Below are positions 9,019 to 17,455 of a DNA stretch of 64,000 nucleotides, in pieces. The stretch's first letter is position 1, and each line of letters opens with the position of its first letter. Source of the stretch: an uncultured Sphaerochaeta sp. (lineage in GTDB: Bacteria > Spirochaetota > Spirochaetia > Sphaerochaetales > Sphaerochaetaceae); assembly GCF_963677075.1 (NCBI RefSeq), contig NZ_OY781873.1, positions 806,001 to 870,000 on the forward strand, written 5' to 3'. Under the pieces are notes generated by a model, which searched no databases, was not told the DNA's origin, and worked only from the letters and a program-made list of their open reading frames with translations. The position numbers were made by a program, and so were the translations under genes.

Positions 9019-11151
9019 ATGAATACATCTATCAATCGCATTACTGAACTTGTCGCCAAGATGAAGGCAGACAATCCAGAACTTATCTCCTTGTTCCTTG
9101 ACCAGAAGCTTGATGATGCGGCTTTGGTAGCTACGCTCCGCGAAGAGATGGCTGCAACGATGCAACAAAGATTCCCAAAAGCATGGTCATATTATACTGG
9201 TGAAGGAAAGACCGAGCAGGACTACTATACCTTGATGAGCACCTCGATGGCATACCTTAGGATGATGGACTATCTCGACCACGAGGGAGATGTCTATGAA
9301 GACCTGAACCTCCATGGAGAGACGGTTGTCTCGCGTCCCATTGCCCTCTTGAGGCGCGTCTTGATGGGACAAGAGACGTCGGTTCATCTTGATTTCCTTG
9401 AGGATATGGCTCATCTCATTGGCCAGCTGAGTGGAGTGGAGGACCGTATAATCCCTCCTAGAAGTCAGGTAGAGCAGTGGATGGATTCCCATCCAAGTGG
9501 CTTGGATCCTGAGGTGATCGCCTGGAGGACGAAGAACAAGGAGCGAATTGTTGAACTCCTGATCAAGCGTATCGAGGATAGACGGAGAAAAAGCTCCTTT
9601 TATCAGTTCAAGGATGATATGAGTCATGAGCAAAAGCGCAAGCAGGTGCTTGCTTGGTGGAAGGAGGACCGATTCCACTTGCACTTTGCCTTAAGAAGCA
9701 CTGAGGAGCTCAATCGTTATCTTGATGGCAGCCTGGATGCTGAAACGCTCAGAATCATGAAGGAGTCGGAGAGGAAGGGTATTCCCATCTTTGCTACTCC
9801 CTATTTCCTCTCTCTTATCGATACCCGACCCCTTGAAATGCAGGAGCATCCAGGAAGTGACCTTGCCTTACGTGCTTATCTCTTCTACAGTCAGGACCTT
9901 TTGGAGGAGTTTGGTTCAATCGTTGCCTGGGAGAAAGAGGACATTGCAAAACCGGGGGAGCCTAATGCAGCAGGATGGTTGCTTCCTTCCCACAATATCC
10001 ACCGTCGGTATCCCACAGTAGCCATTTTTATTCCTGATACCATGGGAAGAGCCTGCGGTGGGCTCTGCTCGTACTGCCAGAGAATGTATGACTTCCAGGC
10101 CGGGCGATTCAACTTTGAACTGGAAAAGTTGCGTCCTAAGCGGACCTGGGAAGAGCAGCTTGCCGTCAACATGGAGTATTTCCGTAATGACCCATACCTT
10201 TGGGATATCCTGATTACCGGTGGGGATGCCTTCATGAGCTCGGTGAAGTCCTTGCGTTCAATTCTGGATGCAGTACTTGAGATGGCAAGGCAGAAACTGG
10301 AAGAAAACAAACAACGACCACAAGATGATCAGTATGCTTCCATGCGCAGGGTCCGTCTTGGAACGAAGCTTCCGGTGTATCTTCCCCAACGAGTTACCAA
10401 GGAACTCATCCAGATTCTCGCTGATTTCAAGGCCGAGGCTCAGAACCTGGGCATTGACCAGTGTGTGGTGCAGACGCATATCTCCTCTGCCATGGAGATT
10501 ACTCCCGATACCAGGAAGGCGATCAAGAGATTGCTTGATGCAGGTTGGGCGGTAACCAACCAGGAAGTCTTCACGGTTGCGGCCAGTAGACGTGGCCATA
10601 CGGCAAAACTGCGAAAGGTACTCAATGATATCGGCGTCCTTCCTTACTATACCTTCACGGTCAAGGGATTCAAGGAGAACCGAGAGTTGTTTGCGACCAA
10701 TGCAAGGAGCATGCAGGAGCAGCTTGAGGAGAGTTCCATCGGACAGGTTCCTCAGCGGTATCTCGCCACGCTTCGTCCATTCATGAGTGAGGCGGAGAAA
10801 ATGGTTGAACAGATCAACATGGTTCGTGAGGGGGCTGAGATCCCATTTCTTGCAACGGACCGGAATACGATCAACCTGCCGGGTGTGGGCAAGAGCAATA
10901 CCTTCAGGACCATCGGTATTACCGATGACGGGAGGCGTATCCTGGAGTTTGAGTTCGACCACACCAGGCCTCACAGCAAGGTGATCGAAGAGATGGGCTC
11001 TGTGGTCATCATAGAATCCAAGTCGATAGCCCACTACCTAAGACAGTTGGAGAAAATGGGAGAGGATCCTGCTGAATATGCCTCCATCTGGGGTTATTCT
11101 GCTGGAAGCCTTGCTCCCCGTAACCCAATATTTGAGGGTGTGGTCCGGTAG
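9019..11151 (+). CDS. KamA-family radical SAM protein (lysine 2,3-aminomutase-like), long form
   Basis: A 710-residue protein. The radical SAM cluster motif is CGGLCSYC, with cysteines at 346, 350 and 353 (CX3CX2C), followed by QRMYDF as in lysine 2,3-aminomutases. ITGGDAFM matches the GGEP-like SAM-binding segment, and the C-terminal part has a LAM-like NLPGVGKSNTF stretch. True KamA is about 415 residues, so roughly 290 extra N-terminal residues are present, mostly charged and helical. Whether it acts on lysine, glutamate or another amino acid is open. It is monocistronic, with its own promoter and a terminator. Confidence 0.82.
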   Translation: MNTSINRITELVAKMKADNPELISLFLDQKLDDAALVATLREEMAATMQQRFPKAWSYYTGEGKTEQDYYTLMSTSMAYLRMMDYLDHEGDVYEDLNLHGETVVSRPIALLRRVLMGQETSVHLDFLEDMAHLIGQLSGVEDRIIPPRSQVEQWMDSHPSGLDPEVIAWRTKNKERIVELLIKRIEDRRRKSSFYQFKDDMSHEQKRKQVLAWWKEDRFHLHFALRSTEELNRYLDGSLDAETLRIMKESERKGIPIFATPYFLSLIDTRPLEMQEHPGSDLALRAYLFYSQDLLEEFGSIVAWEKEDIAKPGEPNAAGWLLPSHNIHRRYPTVAIFIPDTMGRACGGLCSYCQRMYDFQAGRFNFELEKLRPKRTWEEQLAVNMEYFRNDPYLWDILITGGDAFMSSVKSLRSILDAVLEMARQKLEENKQRPQDDQYASMRRVRLGTKLPVYLPQRVTKELIQILADFKAEAQNLGIDQCVVQTHISSAMEITPDTRKAIKRLLDAGWAVTNQEVFTVAASRRGHTAKLRKVLNDIGVLPYYTFTVKGFKENRELFATNARSMQEQLEESSIGQVPQRYLATLRPFMSEAEKMVEQINMVREGAEIPFLATDRNTINLPGVGKSNTFRTIGITDDGRRILEFEFDHTRPHSKVIEEMGSVVIIESKSIAHYLRQLEKMGEDPAEYASIWGYSAGSLAPRNPIFEGVVR

Positions 11152-11169
11152 TCTCAACCTGCTTATTCA

Positions 11170-11204
11170 GTCCCCTTGGTCTTTGTCAGGGGGACCTTTT
11201 TTTT
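11170..11204 (+). terminator. Rho-independent terminator after the KamA-like gene
   Basis: GTCCCC (11170-11175) pairs with GGGGAC (11190-11195), followed by eight T. It overlaps the 3' end of the convergent FUSC-like gene. Confidence 0.8.
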
Positions 11205-11680
11205 CGCAGATATGTTTGTTCACAGGCTTGAAAGCAGACTGTCAGTGCCAATCCAACCAGACAACCCAGAAGTACAGCAAAAATACGCTGCAGGGCGTAC
11301 GACCACATGGGCTTTCCCCCTTCTTGCAAGAGTACAATTACCAGTGCCGCAAGAGCGCTACGGGTAGCTGCAGGAAATTTCAGCAAAGAGCAGATAGAAA
11401 TGGTGGCTATCACTCCGATTAGGAGACCCAGCAGTTGGTGAAAAGGGAGCATGAAGCAGAAGAGACCGACAAGTGCACCGGTGATGTTTGCCTTGATTCT
11501 CGCGATGGGAAGTGCAATAGAGTTGTCCCTATCAGGGGCGAGCACCAAGAGAAGACTGATAATGGACCAATGCAGATAGTACTGGGGAAATGCTTTGTAG
11601 AAGCCATAGCAAATGACGGTTCCGAGCAAGCATTTTGTGATATAGAGCACCATGACAGGGGTGATGAGGCGGCCTTTCAT
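11186..11680 (-). CDS. FUSC/aromatic-acid-exporter-like membrane protein
   Basis: A 164-residue membrane protein with about four hydrophobic helices arranged as in the N-terminal half of FUSC/ArAE (DUF939-like) proteins, including the family pattern RIKANITGALVG and a late LQRIFAVLLGCLVG helix. It lacks the usual cytoplasmic C-terminal domain, so it is a short form. It may export small acids or be a structural membrane protein; the function is unknown. It has no operon partner. Confidence 0.7.
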   Translation of the reverse strand: MKGRLITPVMVLYITKCLLGTVICYGFYKAFPQYYLHWSIISLLLVLAPDRDNSIALPIARIKANITGALVGLFCFMLPFHQLLGLLIGVIATISICSLLKFPAATRSALAALVIVLLQEGGKPMWSYALQRIFAVLLGCLVGLALTVCFQACEQTYLRKKRSP

Positions 11681-11831
11681 GCAGGGCAGTATGGTAGGGA
11701 ATCTTCAACCAGTCAACGAATACATTGCATAAACAGAAGATTTCATTAGGAGATGAACAACAAGGTATGTATTCCACAGCGATTGAGGAAAGTGGAGTAT
11801 ATGAGCTAAGCTATACATATGAGGAGGCACT

Positions 11832-12788
11832 ATGAAACATAAGATAGTCATTCTGGATGGATATACGGAGAACCCAGGGGACCTGAGCTGGGATGGATTT
11901 GCAGAACTGGGAGATTTGACGGTGTATGACCGTACACCATCTGATTTGATCGCGCAGCGAATCGCTGATGCTGATATTGTCATTACCAACAAGACCCCGC
12001 TCACAGCAGAGACCATAAAGAATGCAGAGAAGATGCAATATATCGGGGTTCTGGCTACCGGGTACAATGTAATCGATGTCCAGACAGCCAAGGAGAGAGG
12101 TGTGGTAGTCACCAACATTCCAACCTATGGAACTGATGCCGTGGCACAGTTTGTGTTTGCCCTGTTGCTTGAAATCTGTCATCACGTGCAACACCACAGT
12201 GATGCAGTCAAGGAAGGGAGATGGAGTAAGGCTCCTGATTTCTGTTTCTGGGACTACCCACTCATTGAGCTTGTCGGTAAGACGATGGGAATCATCGGCT
12301 ATGGAAGGATTGGGCAGGCGACAGGCAGGATTGCCAAAGCTTTTGGTATGAATGTCATTGCCTATGATTCCTATCAGAATCCTGAGCTGAAAGATGAGTA
12401 TGTCTCCCTGGATACCTTGTTGTCTGAAAGTGATGTAATTGCCTTGCATTGTCCTCTTTTCCCTGAAACCGAGGGCATCATCAACAAGGAAAGCATCGCC
12501 AAGATGAAGGATGGGGTTATCTTGATCAATAACAGTAGAGGCCCCTTGATTGTAGAACAGGACCTTGTTGATGCATTGAACAGTGGAAAGATTGCTGCTG
12601 CTGGATTGGATGTCGTCTCATCTGAGCCGATCAGGGAGGACAACCCTCTCTTGCAGGCAAAGAACTGCCTGATCACACCCCATATCAGCTGGGCGCCAAA
12701 GGAAAGCCGTCAGAGATTGATGGATATCGCTGTTGCAAACCTGAGGGGCTTTCTCTCTGGTGCAAGACAGAATGTGGTGAATGAGTAG
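11832..12788 (+). CDS. D-2-hydroxyacid dehydrogenase (glycerate/hydroxypyruvate reductase-like)
   Basis: A 318-residue NAD(P)-dependent dehydrogenase. The Rossmann motif GYGRIG lies near 155, the catalytic arginine is in NNSRGPL (near 237), an acidic residue lies in the SSEPIREDNP region, and the catalytic histidine is in TPHISW (near 285). The length and SSEP-type segment resemble glycerate/hydroxypyruvate reductases. GAGGAGG precedes the ATG. It lies about 280 bp before the aldarate genes. Since that pathway yields glycerate, a role in C3 acid interconversion is plausible but inferred. Confidence 0.85.
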   Translation: MKHKIVILDGYTENPGDLSWDGFAELGDLTVYDRTPSDLIAQRIADADIVITNKTPLTAETIKNAEKMQYIGVLATGYNVIDVQTAKERGVVVTNIPTYGTDAVAQFVFALLLEICHHVQHHSDAVKEGRWSKAPDFCFWDYPLIELVGKTMGIIGYGRIGQATGRIAKAFGMNVIAYDSYQNPELKDEYVSLDTLLSESDVIALHCPLFPETEGIINKESIAKMKDGVILINNSRGPLIVEQDLVDALNSGKIAAAGLDVVSSEPIREDNPLLQAKNCLITPHISWAPKESRQRLMDIAVANLRGFLSGARQNVVNE

Positions 12789-12926
12789 CGTCAGGGCTCT
12801 GTTTGCCGTCCTGTGAAGGCTAGCAGAGCGTGAGAAGTCTTCAAAGCCTGTCTGTATAATGCAGTTTGAAATTTATATAACAGGGTTTAAAAAATATAAT
12901 AGTACAGTAAGAAACTATAATTTTAG

Positions 12927-12955
12927 TTGACAGAATTTAAGACTCCCCTTACTCT
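12927..12955 (+). promoter_or_regulatory. Promoter of the first garR-dapA pair
   Basis: TTGACA (12927-12932) and TACTCT (12950-12955) are 17 bp apart. A TATAATTTT block (12916-12924) lies just upstream, as at other catabolic promoters in this window. The promoter lies outside the duplicated block, so copy 1 has its own promoter while copy 2 is read from a larger operon. Confidence 0.65.
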
Positions 12956-12957
12956 AT

Positions 12958-12984
12958 CCCTAGGAGCTATTGGTGCTTCTAGGG
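12958..12984 (+). promoter_or_regulatory. Leader stem-loop upstream of garR copy 1
   Basis: CCCTAGGAGC pairs with GCTTCTAGGG (10 bp including one G-T) across a 7-nt loop, at the very 5' end of the predicted transcript. It may protect the mRNA or mediate control; there is no T-run, so it is not a terminator. Confidence 0.5.
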
Positions 12985-13067
12985 ATAATGGTGTGCCCGT
13001 CATGTTGGCTTTCGGCATACCATCTTCGTTATACCTGATCAATATATATGTAATGAGGAGATATACA

Positions 13068-13952
13068 ATGAAGATTGGATTTATCGGACTGGGGATCATG
13101 GGCAAGCCCATGGCAAAGAATCTGCTGAAGGCAGGGCATGAGATTGTCTGTTTCGACCTGAACAAGGCGAGTGTGGAAGAAGTGGTTGCCGCCGGGGCGA
13201 CGGCGGGGAGTTCAGCAGCGGACGTTGCAAGCCAGGTGCCGCTGGTGATCACGATGCTGCCCAACAGCCCGCATGTGAAGAGCGTGGTGCTGGGAGAGCA
13301 GGGAGTGCTTGAGGGGGCGAAGGCCGGCCTGAAGCTGGTGGACATGAGCTCGATCGCTCCTCTGGCAAGCCAGGAAGTGGAGAAGGCCTGTGCAGAGAAA
13401 GGTGTAAGAATGCTTGACGCCCCGGTCTCCGGCGGGGAGCCCAAGGCGATTGACGGGAGCCTTGCGATCATGGTCGGGGGGGAGAAGGAGCTGTTCGAGG
13501 AGCTGAAGGAGATCCTGCTGGTCATGGGGGCCAGTGCGGTGCACTGCGGGCCCATCGGGGCCGGGAACACGACCAAGCTTGCGAACCAGATCATCGTTGC
13601 CCTGAACATAGCGGCGGTCAGTGAGGCGTTCACGCTGGTGAAGAAGGCGGGTGTGGACCCGCACCTGGTCTTTGATGCCATCAAGGGTGGTCTGGCAGGA
13701 TCGACGGTCATGAATGCAAAGGCTCCAATGATGATGGACTCCAACTTCAAGCCGGGATTCAAGATCGACCTGCACATCAAGGACCTTGCCAATGCGATGG
13801 ACACGGGCCACGGGGTGGGATCGCCCCTGCCGTTGACCGCATATGTGAGGGAGATGATGGAGACGCTGCACGCCGACGGGTTCGGGGGCGACGACCACAG
13901 TGCGCTGGCCCGCTTCTATGCGAAGGTGAGCGGTACGAAGATCGGCGAGTGA
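13068..13952 (+). CDS. garR: 2-hydroxy-3-oxopropionate (tartronate semialdehyde) reductase, copy 1
   Basis: A 294-residue member of the beta-hydroxyacid dehydrogenase family, which reduces tartronate semialdehyde to D-glycerate with NAD(P)H. The Rossmann GLGIMG is at residues 7-12, the family substrate-binding segment is DAPVSGGEPKA (near 117), and the catalytic lysine lies in GAGNTTKLANQ. The ATG at 13068 is chosen because ATGAGGAG precedes it; an in-frame TTG upstream lies in the -35 box. It is followed 14 bp later by a DapA-family gene. The protein is identical to the copy at 35627. The substrate is inferred from gudD and garD nearby. Confidence 0.88.
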   Translation: MKIGFIGLGIMGKPMAKNLLKAGHEIVCFDLNKASVEEVVAAGATAGSSAADVASQVPLVITMLPNSPHVKSVVLGEQGVLEGAKAGLKLVDMSSIAPLASQEVEKACAEKGVRMLDAPVSGGEPKAIDGSLAIMVGGEKELFEELKEILLVMGASAVHCGPIGAGNTTKLANQIIVALNIAAVSEAFTLVKKAGVDPHLVFDAIKGGLAGSTVMNAKAPMMMDSNFKPGFKIDLHIKDLANAMDTGHGVGSPLPLTAYVREMMETLHADGFGGDDHSALARFYAKVSGTKIGE

Positions 13953-13966
13953 GAAAGGAGAGAGGC

Positions 13967-14872
13967 ATGGATACGAGTTTCATCAAGGGGATCATCCCCC
14001 CGATCGTGACCCCGATCACGGAGGACGAGCGCATAGACGAGGCGTCGCTGAGGAAGGTGGTGGACTTTGTCATCGAGGGGGGGTGCTCCGGTATCCTTGC
14101 CTTCGGGTCGAACGGCGAGTTCTACATGATGGAAGAGGCCGAGATGGAAGAGGCCCTGGGCATCATGGTGGACCAGTGTGCAGGGCGAGTGCCTGTCTAC
14201 ATGGGGGTGGGGGCGATACGCACGAGCAAGTGCGTGCGCCTAGCCCGTATGGGTGTGCGCCTTGGGGCAAGGAGCGTGTCGATCCTGCAGCCGATGTTCC
14301 TGAAGCCGACCGAGGAGGAGCTTGAGCAGCACTTCCGCACCATAGCCGCTGCAGTGAGCGAGGTGCCTGTGCTGCTGTACAACAACCCGGGCAGGTGCGG
14401 GTACGCGATGAGCCAGGACCTGGTCCAGGAGCTTGCGCACAGCATCCCCAACCTGGTGGGTATGAAGGACTCGAGCGGGGACCTGACGCAGACGATGGAG
14501 TTCGTGAGGCGGAACGCGGACATCGGCTTCAAGGTGCTGAGCGGGAAGGACACGCTGATCTACTCGGGCCTTGGGGTCGGGGCGGTTGGGGCTGTATGCT
14601 CGACGGCGAACTACCTGCCGGAGTTGGTGTGCTCGATCTACGAGAAGTACGTGGCCGGGGATATCAAGGGATCGCTGGAGGCGCAGCTGAGGCTGAATCC
14701 GATCCGCCTGGCGACCGACAAGTCGAGCTTCCCGGTTGCAACGAAGGACCTGGCGAACCTGGTGGGGACAAAGGTGGGCAGGCCCTACCTTCCCACGATG
14801 CCAAGCCCGGCCGCTCAGATGGAGAACCTCCGTCAGAGTCTCATCGATGGTGGCTTCGACGTCGTGGAATAA
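13967..14872 (+). CDS. DapA-family aldolase/lyase, copy 1; probable 5-dehydro-4-deoxyglucarate aldolase
   Basis: A 301-residue class I aldolase of the DapA/NAL family. Schiff-base lysine K167 sits in GMKDSSGD, the catalytic tyrosine Y138 in LLYNNPGR, and the substrate loop reads GSNGE near 50. The ATG at 13967 has AAGGAG in the garR stop region. No garL is nearby; with gudD, garD and garR around it, splitting 5-dehydro-4-deoxyglucarate to pyruvate and tartronate semialdehyde is the best guess. KdgD, a decarboxylating dehydratase of the same family, is the main alternative but would not need GarR. It differs from copy 2 only at F34 (Y there) and V77 (I there). Confidence 0.8.
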   Translation: MDTSFIKGIIPPIVTPITEDERIDEASLRKVVDFVIEGGCSGILAFGSNGEFYMMEEAEMEEALGIMVDQCAGRVPVYMGVGAIRTSKCVRLARMGVRLGARSVSILQPMFLKPTEEELEQHFRTIAAAVSEVPVLLYNNPGRCGYAMSQDLVQELAHSIPNLVGMKDSSGDLTQTMEFVRRNADIGFKVLSGKDTLIYSGLGVGAVGAVCSTANYLPELVCSIYEKYVAGDIKGSLEAQLRLNPIRLATDKSSFPVATKDLANLVGTKVGRPYLPTMPSPAAQMENLRQSLIDGGFDVVE

Positions 14873-14900
14873 CTCGTTTCCAGAATTAGCGTATACAATG

Positions 14901-14928
14901 AGAGGGTCATCAATAACGATGACCCTCT
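14901..14928. terminator. Hairpin between convergent dapA copy 1 and iclR
   Basis: A perfect 11-bp stem (AGAGGGTCATC pairing with GATGACCCTCT) with a 6-nt loop sits between two convergent genes. The T-runs are weak on both sides, so it is a probable rather than certain bidirectional terminator. Confidence 0.6.
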
Positions 14929-14955
14929 GTAAAATACTGTATGTTTTGCTTTAGA

Positions 14956-15747
14956 TTACAGGACCGGAGTTGTGGTGAATCCCATCATATAGGAGATTCT
15001 GGAAGCAGTATCCTTGAGACGCGGAATGGCTCTCTCAATCTCTTCCACACTCATATTGGATACCAGGGCACTTACACTGATGCCGGCAATGATCTTCCCG
15101 TCCCTGCCTCTTACCGGAACAGCAGAGCAGTTGTCCCCGTCGATGAACTCATTGCGGTCACGGGCACAACCTTCACTGCGAACCTTTGCAAGCTCTTTCT
15201 TGAATGCAATTGGGTCGGTGATGGTCTGTTCAGTGTACTTGGTAAGGCCTTTTTCCTTAAGCAGGGCATCCACCTGATTTTCTTCCAGTTCGCTGGTAAG
15301 CACTTTCCCCAGTGCCGTACAGTGAATGGGTAGTTGCCTGCCTGGGGTGAAATAGGTACGAGGAGTGCTCTGGGTGTCAATTCGGTCGAGCATAAGTACT
15401 TCCCCGTTGTAGAAGACTGCCATATTGACGTTTGCCTTGGGGAACTGATTCCACAGAAGCTCAAGGTAGGGCATGGTGACTTTCCGAATTTCCTGGGAGT
15501 GAAGTGCGCTTCGACTGAGTTTGAGCGTCTTCAGGCTGATCGCATACAAGCCGGTGTATGGGTCTTTGGTCATGTACCCGGAACTCTGTAAGCTTGCCAG
15601 CAGGCGAAAAGCCATATTGCTGTTGGTGTCCAAGGCGGTACAGACGTCCTGGATGGAGATGGGGCCACTTTGCTCAGCGGCATAGTCGAGTATCTGAAAG
15701 CAGCGAGAAACAGCTTTGATGTTGTATTTGTCAGTGTCATTCGGCAT
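14956..15747 (-). CDS. IclR-family transcriptional regulator of the aldarate genes
   Basis: A 263-residue regulator. Residues about 8-70 form the IclR winged helix (SIQDVCTALDTNSNMAFRLL), and about 80-255 form the IclR effector domain, with the usual GKVLTSEL and EGCARDRNEFIDG motifs (the latter replaces the common GYA-DNEE form). It is divergent from gudD and convergent with the garR-dapA unit, so it is the obvious candidate controller of aldarate catabolism. The effector is probably an aldarate or a breakdown product; no operator could be proven. Confidence 0.9.
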   Translation of the reverse strand: MPNDTDKYNIKAVSRCFQILDYAAEQSGPISIQDVCTALDTNSNMAFRLLASLQSSGYMTKDPYTGLYAISLKTLKLSRSALHSQEIRKVTMPYLELLWNQFPKANVNMAVFYNGEVLMLDRIDTQSTPRTYFTPGRQLPIHCTALGKVLTSELEENQVDALLKEKGLTKYTEQTITDPIAFKKELAKVRSEGCARDRNEFIDGDNCSAVPVRGRDGKIIAGISVSALVSNMSVEEIERAIPRLKDTASRISYMMGFTTTPVL

Positions 15748-16064
15748 GATAACGTCCTCTTTCCTATTTGAAATATATGCAAATTATTATAACACAATTA
15801 TAGTATCGCATGTAATTATGAAATTATCAAAGAAAATACGACGATCATCTCCATAACATCGATACGTGAGATATAATGAGTACTGTATATTACATGAAGC
15901 GACAGACTTGCAAGTAATATGTTCAAACATATTTATAAAAAACTAAATACAAATTATAAAATCTATAATAAAAATTGACATACGAGAAAAAGCACTATAG
16001 CATGAAATAGATACTGCACACAGAATACCATATGCTAGATGCTTATAAGCTAGGAGGAGATATT
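15748..16064. other. 317-bp divergent intergenic region between iclR and gudD
   Basis: Very AT-rich, no gene seen. It holds the gudD promoter and presumably the IclR binding site. I see no long perfect palindrome that stands out as the operator. Confidence 0.6.
15975..16003 (+). promoter_or_regulatory. Promoter of gudD
   Basis: TTGACA (15975-15980) and TAGCAT (15998-16003) are 17 bp apart. A TATAATAAA block lies immediately upstream. Confidence 0.55.
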
Positions 16065-17390
16065 ATGATTCCCTATATTCAGAAAATGGAAGTCTTTCCG
16101 GTTGCAGGAAAGGACAGCATGCTGCTGAACCTCAGTGGAGCCCATGCACCATATTTTACCCGTAATATTGTCATCTTGACCGATAGTCAGGGAAACACCG
16201 GCGTAGGGGAGGTCCCAGGTGGCCAGAAGATCACCAAGGCCCTTGAGGATGTGAAGCCTGTTGTCGAGGGTTCCAAGATCAGTGAATACAAGCAGACACT
16301 CCTGAAGGTCAAGGAAGCGCTCGGGAATGATGAAAATGACGTACGTGGTTTGCAAACATTCGATTTGCGTACAGGGATCCATGTCGTTACAGCAATAGAA
16401 GCTCCTCTTCTCGACCTTCTGGGCAAGTATCTTGAGGTTCCTGTTGCATCGCTTCTGGGGGATGGGAAGATCAGGGACCGTGTAAAAGTACTCGGGTATC
16501 TCTTCTTCATCGGAGATCGAAAGAAGACAACCCTTCCCTATTATTCTGATGAAAAGAACAGTGAGGATTGGTATCGTCTTCGCCATGAGGAAGCTCTGGA
16601 TGCCGATGCAGTGGTTGAGCTTGCCCGTTCAAGCCAGGACCTCTATGGCTTCAAGGACTTCAAGCTCAAGGGCGGCGTGCTCGAGGGTAGCAAGGAGATT
16701 GAGGTAATCAAGGCCATGAAGAAAGCCTATCCTGATGCCCGTATGACCCTCGACCCGAATGGTGGCTGGTCGCTCAAGGAGGCAATCAGCCTCTGCAAGG
16801 ATATGCACGGGATTCTTACCTATTGTGAGGACCCTTGTGGTGCAGAGAATGGGTACAGTGGACGGGAGGTGCTCAGTGAGTTCCGTCGTGCTACCGGTCT
16901 TCCCACTGCTACAAACATGATTGCAACCGACTGGAGACAGTTTGGTCACTCCCTGGAGTTGCAGAGTGTGGATATCCCTCTCGCCGATTGTCACTTCTGG
17001 ACGATGAGTGGAGCTGTCAGGGTTGGCCAGCTCTGTGATGAGTTCGGTCTTACCTGGGGCTCGCACTCCAACAACCACTTTGATATCTCCCTTGCTATGA
17101 TTGCCCACGTAGGGGCGGCCGTACCGGGCAATCCAACGGCAATCGATACCCACTGGATCTGGCAGGAAGGGATTGAGCGTCTGAGTGTCGATCCGATGAA
17201 GATTGAGGATGGGCATATTGCACTCACCGGTAAACCAGGTTTGGGTATCGAAGTCGATCGGGCCCAGGTTGAGAAAGCCCACCAGTTGTATGTCGACCAG
17301 AAGCTTGGTGCTCGGGATGATGCAGAGGGTATGCAGTTCCTGATCCCTGGTTGGAAGTTTGACCCTAAAAGTCCTGCCTTGGTTCGCTGA
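16065..17390 (+). CDS. gudD: Glucarate dehydratase
   Basis: A 441-residue enolase-superfamily enzyme, close to the 446 residues of E. coli GudD. It dehydrates D-glucarate (and L-idarate) to 5-dehydro-4-deoxy-D-glucarate. Family marks are GVGEVPGG near 45, the KxK pair in FKDFKLKGG (near 200), metal ligands in LDPNGGW and [17 protein letters not shown], and the catalytic histidine region [10 protein letters not shown] (near 335). AGGAGGA lies just before the ATG at 16065. It is followed by a hairpin and an AEC permease. Confidence 0.93.
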   Translation: MIPYIQKMEVFPVAGKDSMLLNLSGAHAPYFTRNIVILTDSQGNTGVGEVPGGQKITKALEDVKPVVEGSKISEYKQTLLKVKEALGNDENDVRGLQTFDLRTGIHVVTAIEAPLLDLLGKYLEVPVASLLGDGKIRDRVKVLGYLFFIGDRKKTTLPYYSDEKNSEDWYRLRHEEALDADAVVELARSSQDLYGFKDFKLKGGVLEGSKEIEVIKAMKKAYPDARMTLDPNGGWSLKEAISLCKDMHGILTYCEDPCGAENGYSGREVLSEFRRATGLPTATNMIATDWRQFGHSLELQSVDIPLADCHFWTMSGAVRVGQLCDEFGLTWGSHSNNHFDISLAMIAHVGAAVPGNPTAIDTHWIWQEGIERLSVDPMKIEDGHIALTGKPGLGIEVDRAQVEKAHQLYVDQKLGARDDAEGMQFLIPGWKFDPKSPALVR

Positions 17391-17399
17391 GGCAATCCA

Positions 17400-17428
17400 T
17401 GACGGGACGGATGCTTGCCGTCCCGTCA
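17400..17428 (+). promoter_or_regulatory. Intergenic hairpin between gudD and the AEC permease gene
   Basis: A perfect 11-bp G+C-rich stem (GACGGGACGG pairing with CCGTCCCGTC, plus a closing T-A) with a 7-nt loop. There is no T-run, so it more likely stabilises the gudD mRNA or trims readthrough than terminates fully. Confidence 0.7.
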
Positions 17429-17455
17429 CCAGTATACTGAAGGAAGAAATTGCAT

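Larger units (their letters stand above)
13064..14872 (+). repeat. 1,809-bp direct repeat, copy 1 (garR-dapA)
   Basis: This block recurs at 35623-37431 in the same orientation with no insertion or deletion. By eye there are 19 substitutions: none in the first 1,003 bp, 7 between 14067 and 14206, and 12 from 14587 onward. The block is richer in G+C and uses CTG/GTG/GGG codons more than its neighbours. Its edges coincide with the garR start region and the dapA stop codon. Confidence 0.97.

Noticed and set aside
9187..11034. Long reading frames antisense to the KamA-like gene
   Set aside because: They follow codon-bias shadows of a conserved gene and have no recognisable domains.
12927..13067. 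Longer garR copy 1 starting at the in-frame TTG at 12927
   Set aside because: The TTG is part of the -35 box of a good promoter. The ATG at 13068 has a ribosome site and matches the identical second copy, whose upstream sequence is unrelated.
13212..13898. Antisense 228-residue frame in garR (and the same in copy 2)
   Set aside because: Present in both copies only because the DNA is identical; histidine/arginine-rich shadow of G+C-rich codons.
13967..14872. True dapA (lysine biosynthesis)
   Set aside because: The context is catabolic, the GSNGE loop differs from the GTTGE of biosynthetic DapA, and the gene is paired with garR twice.
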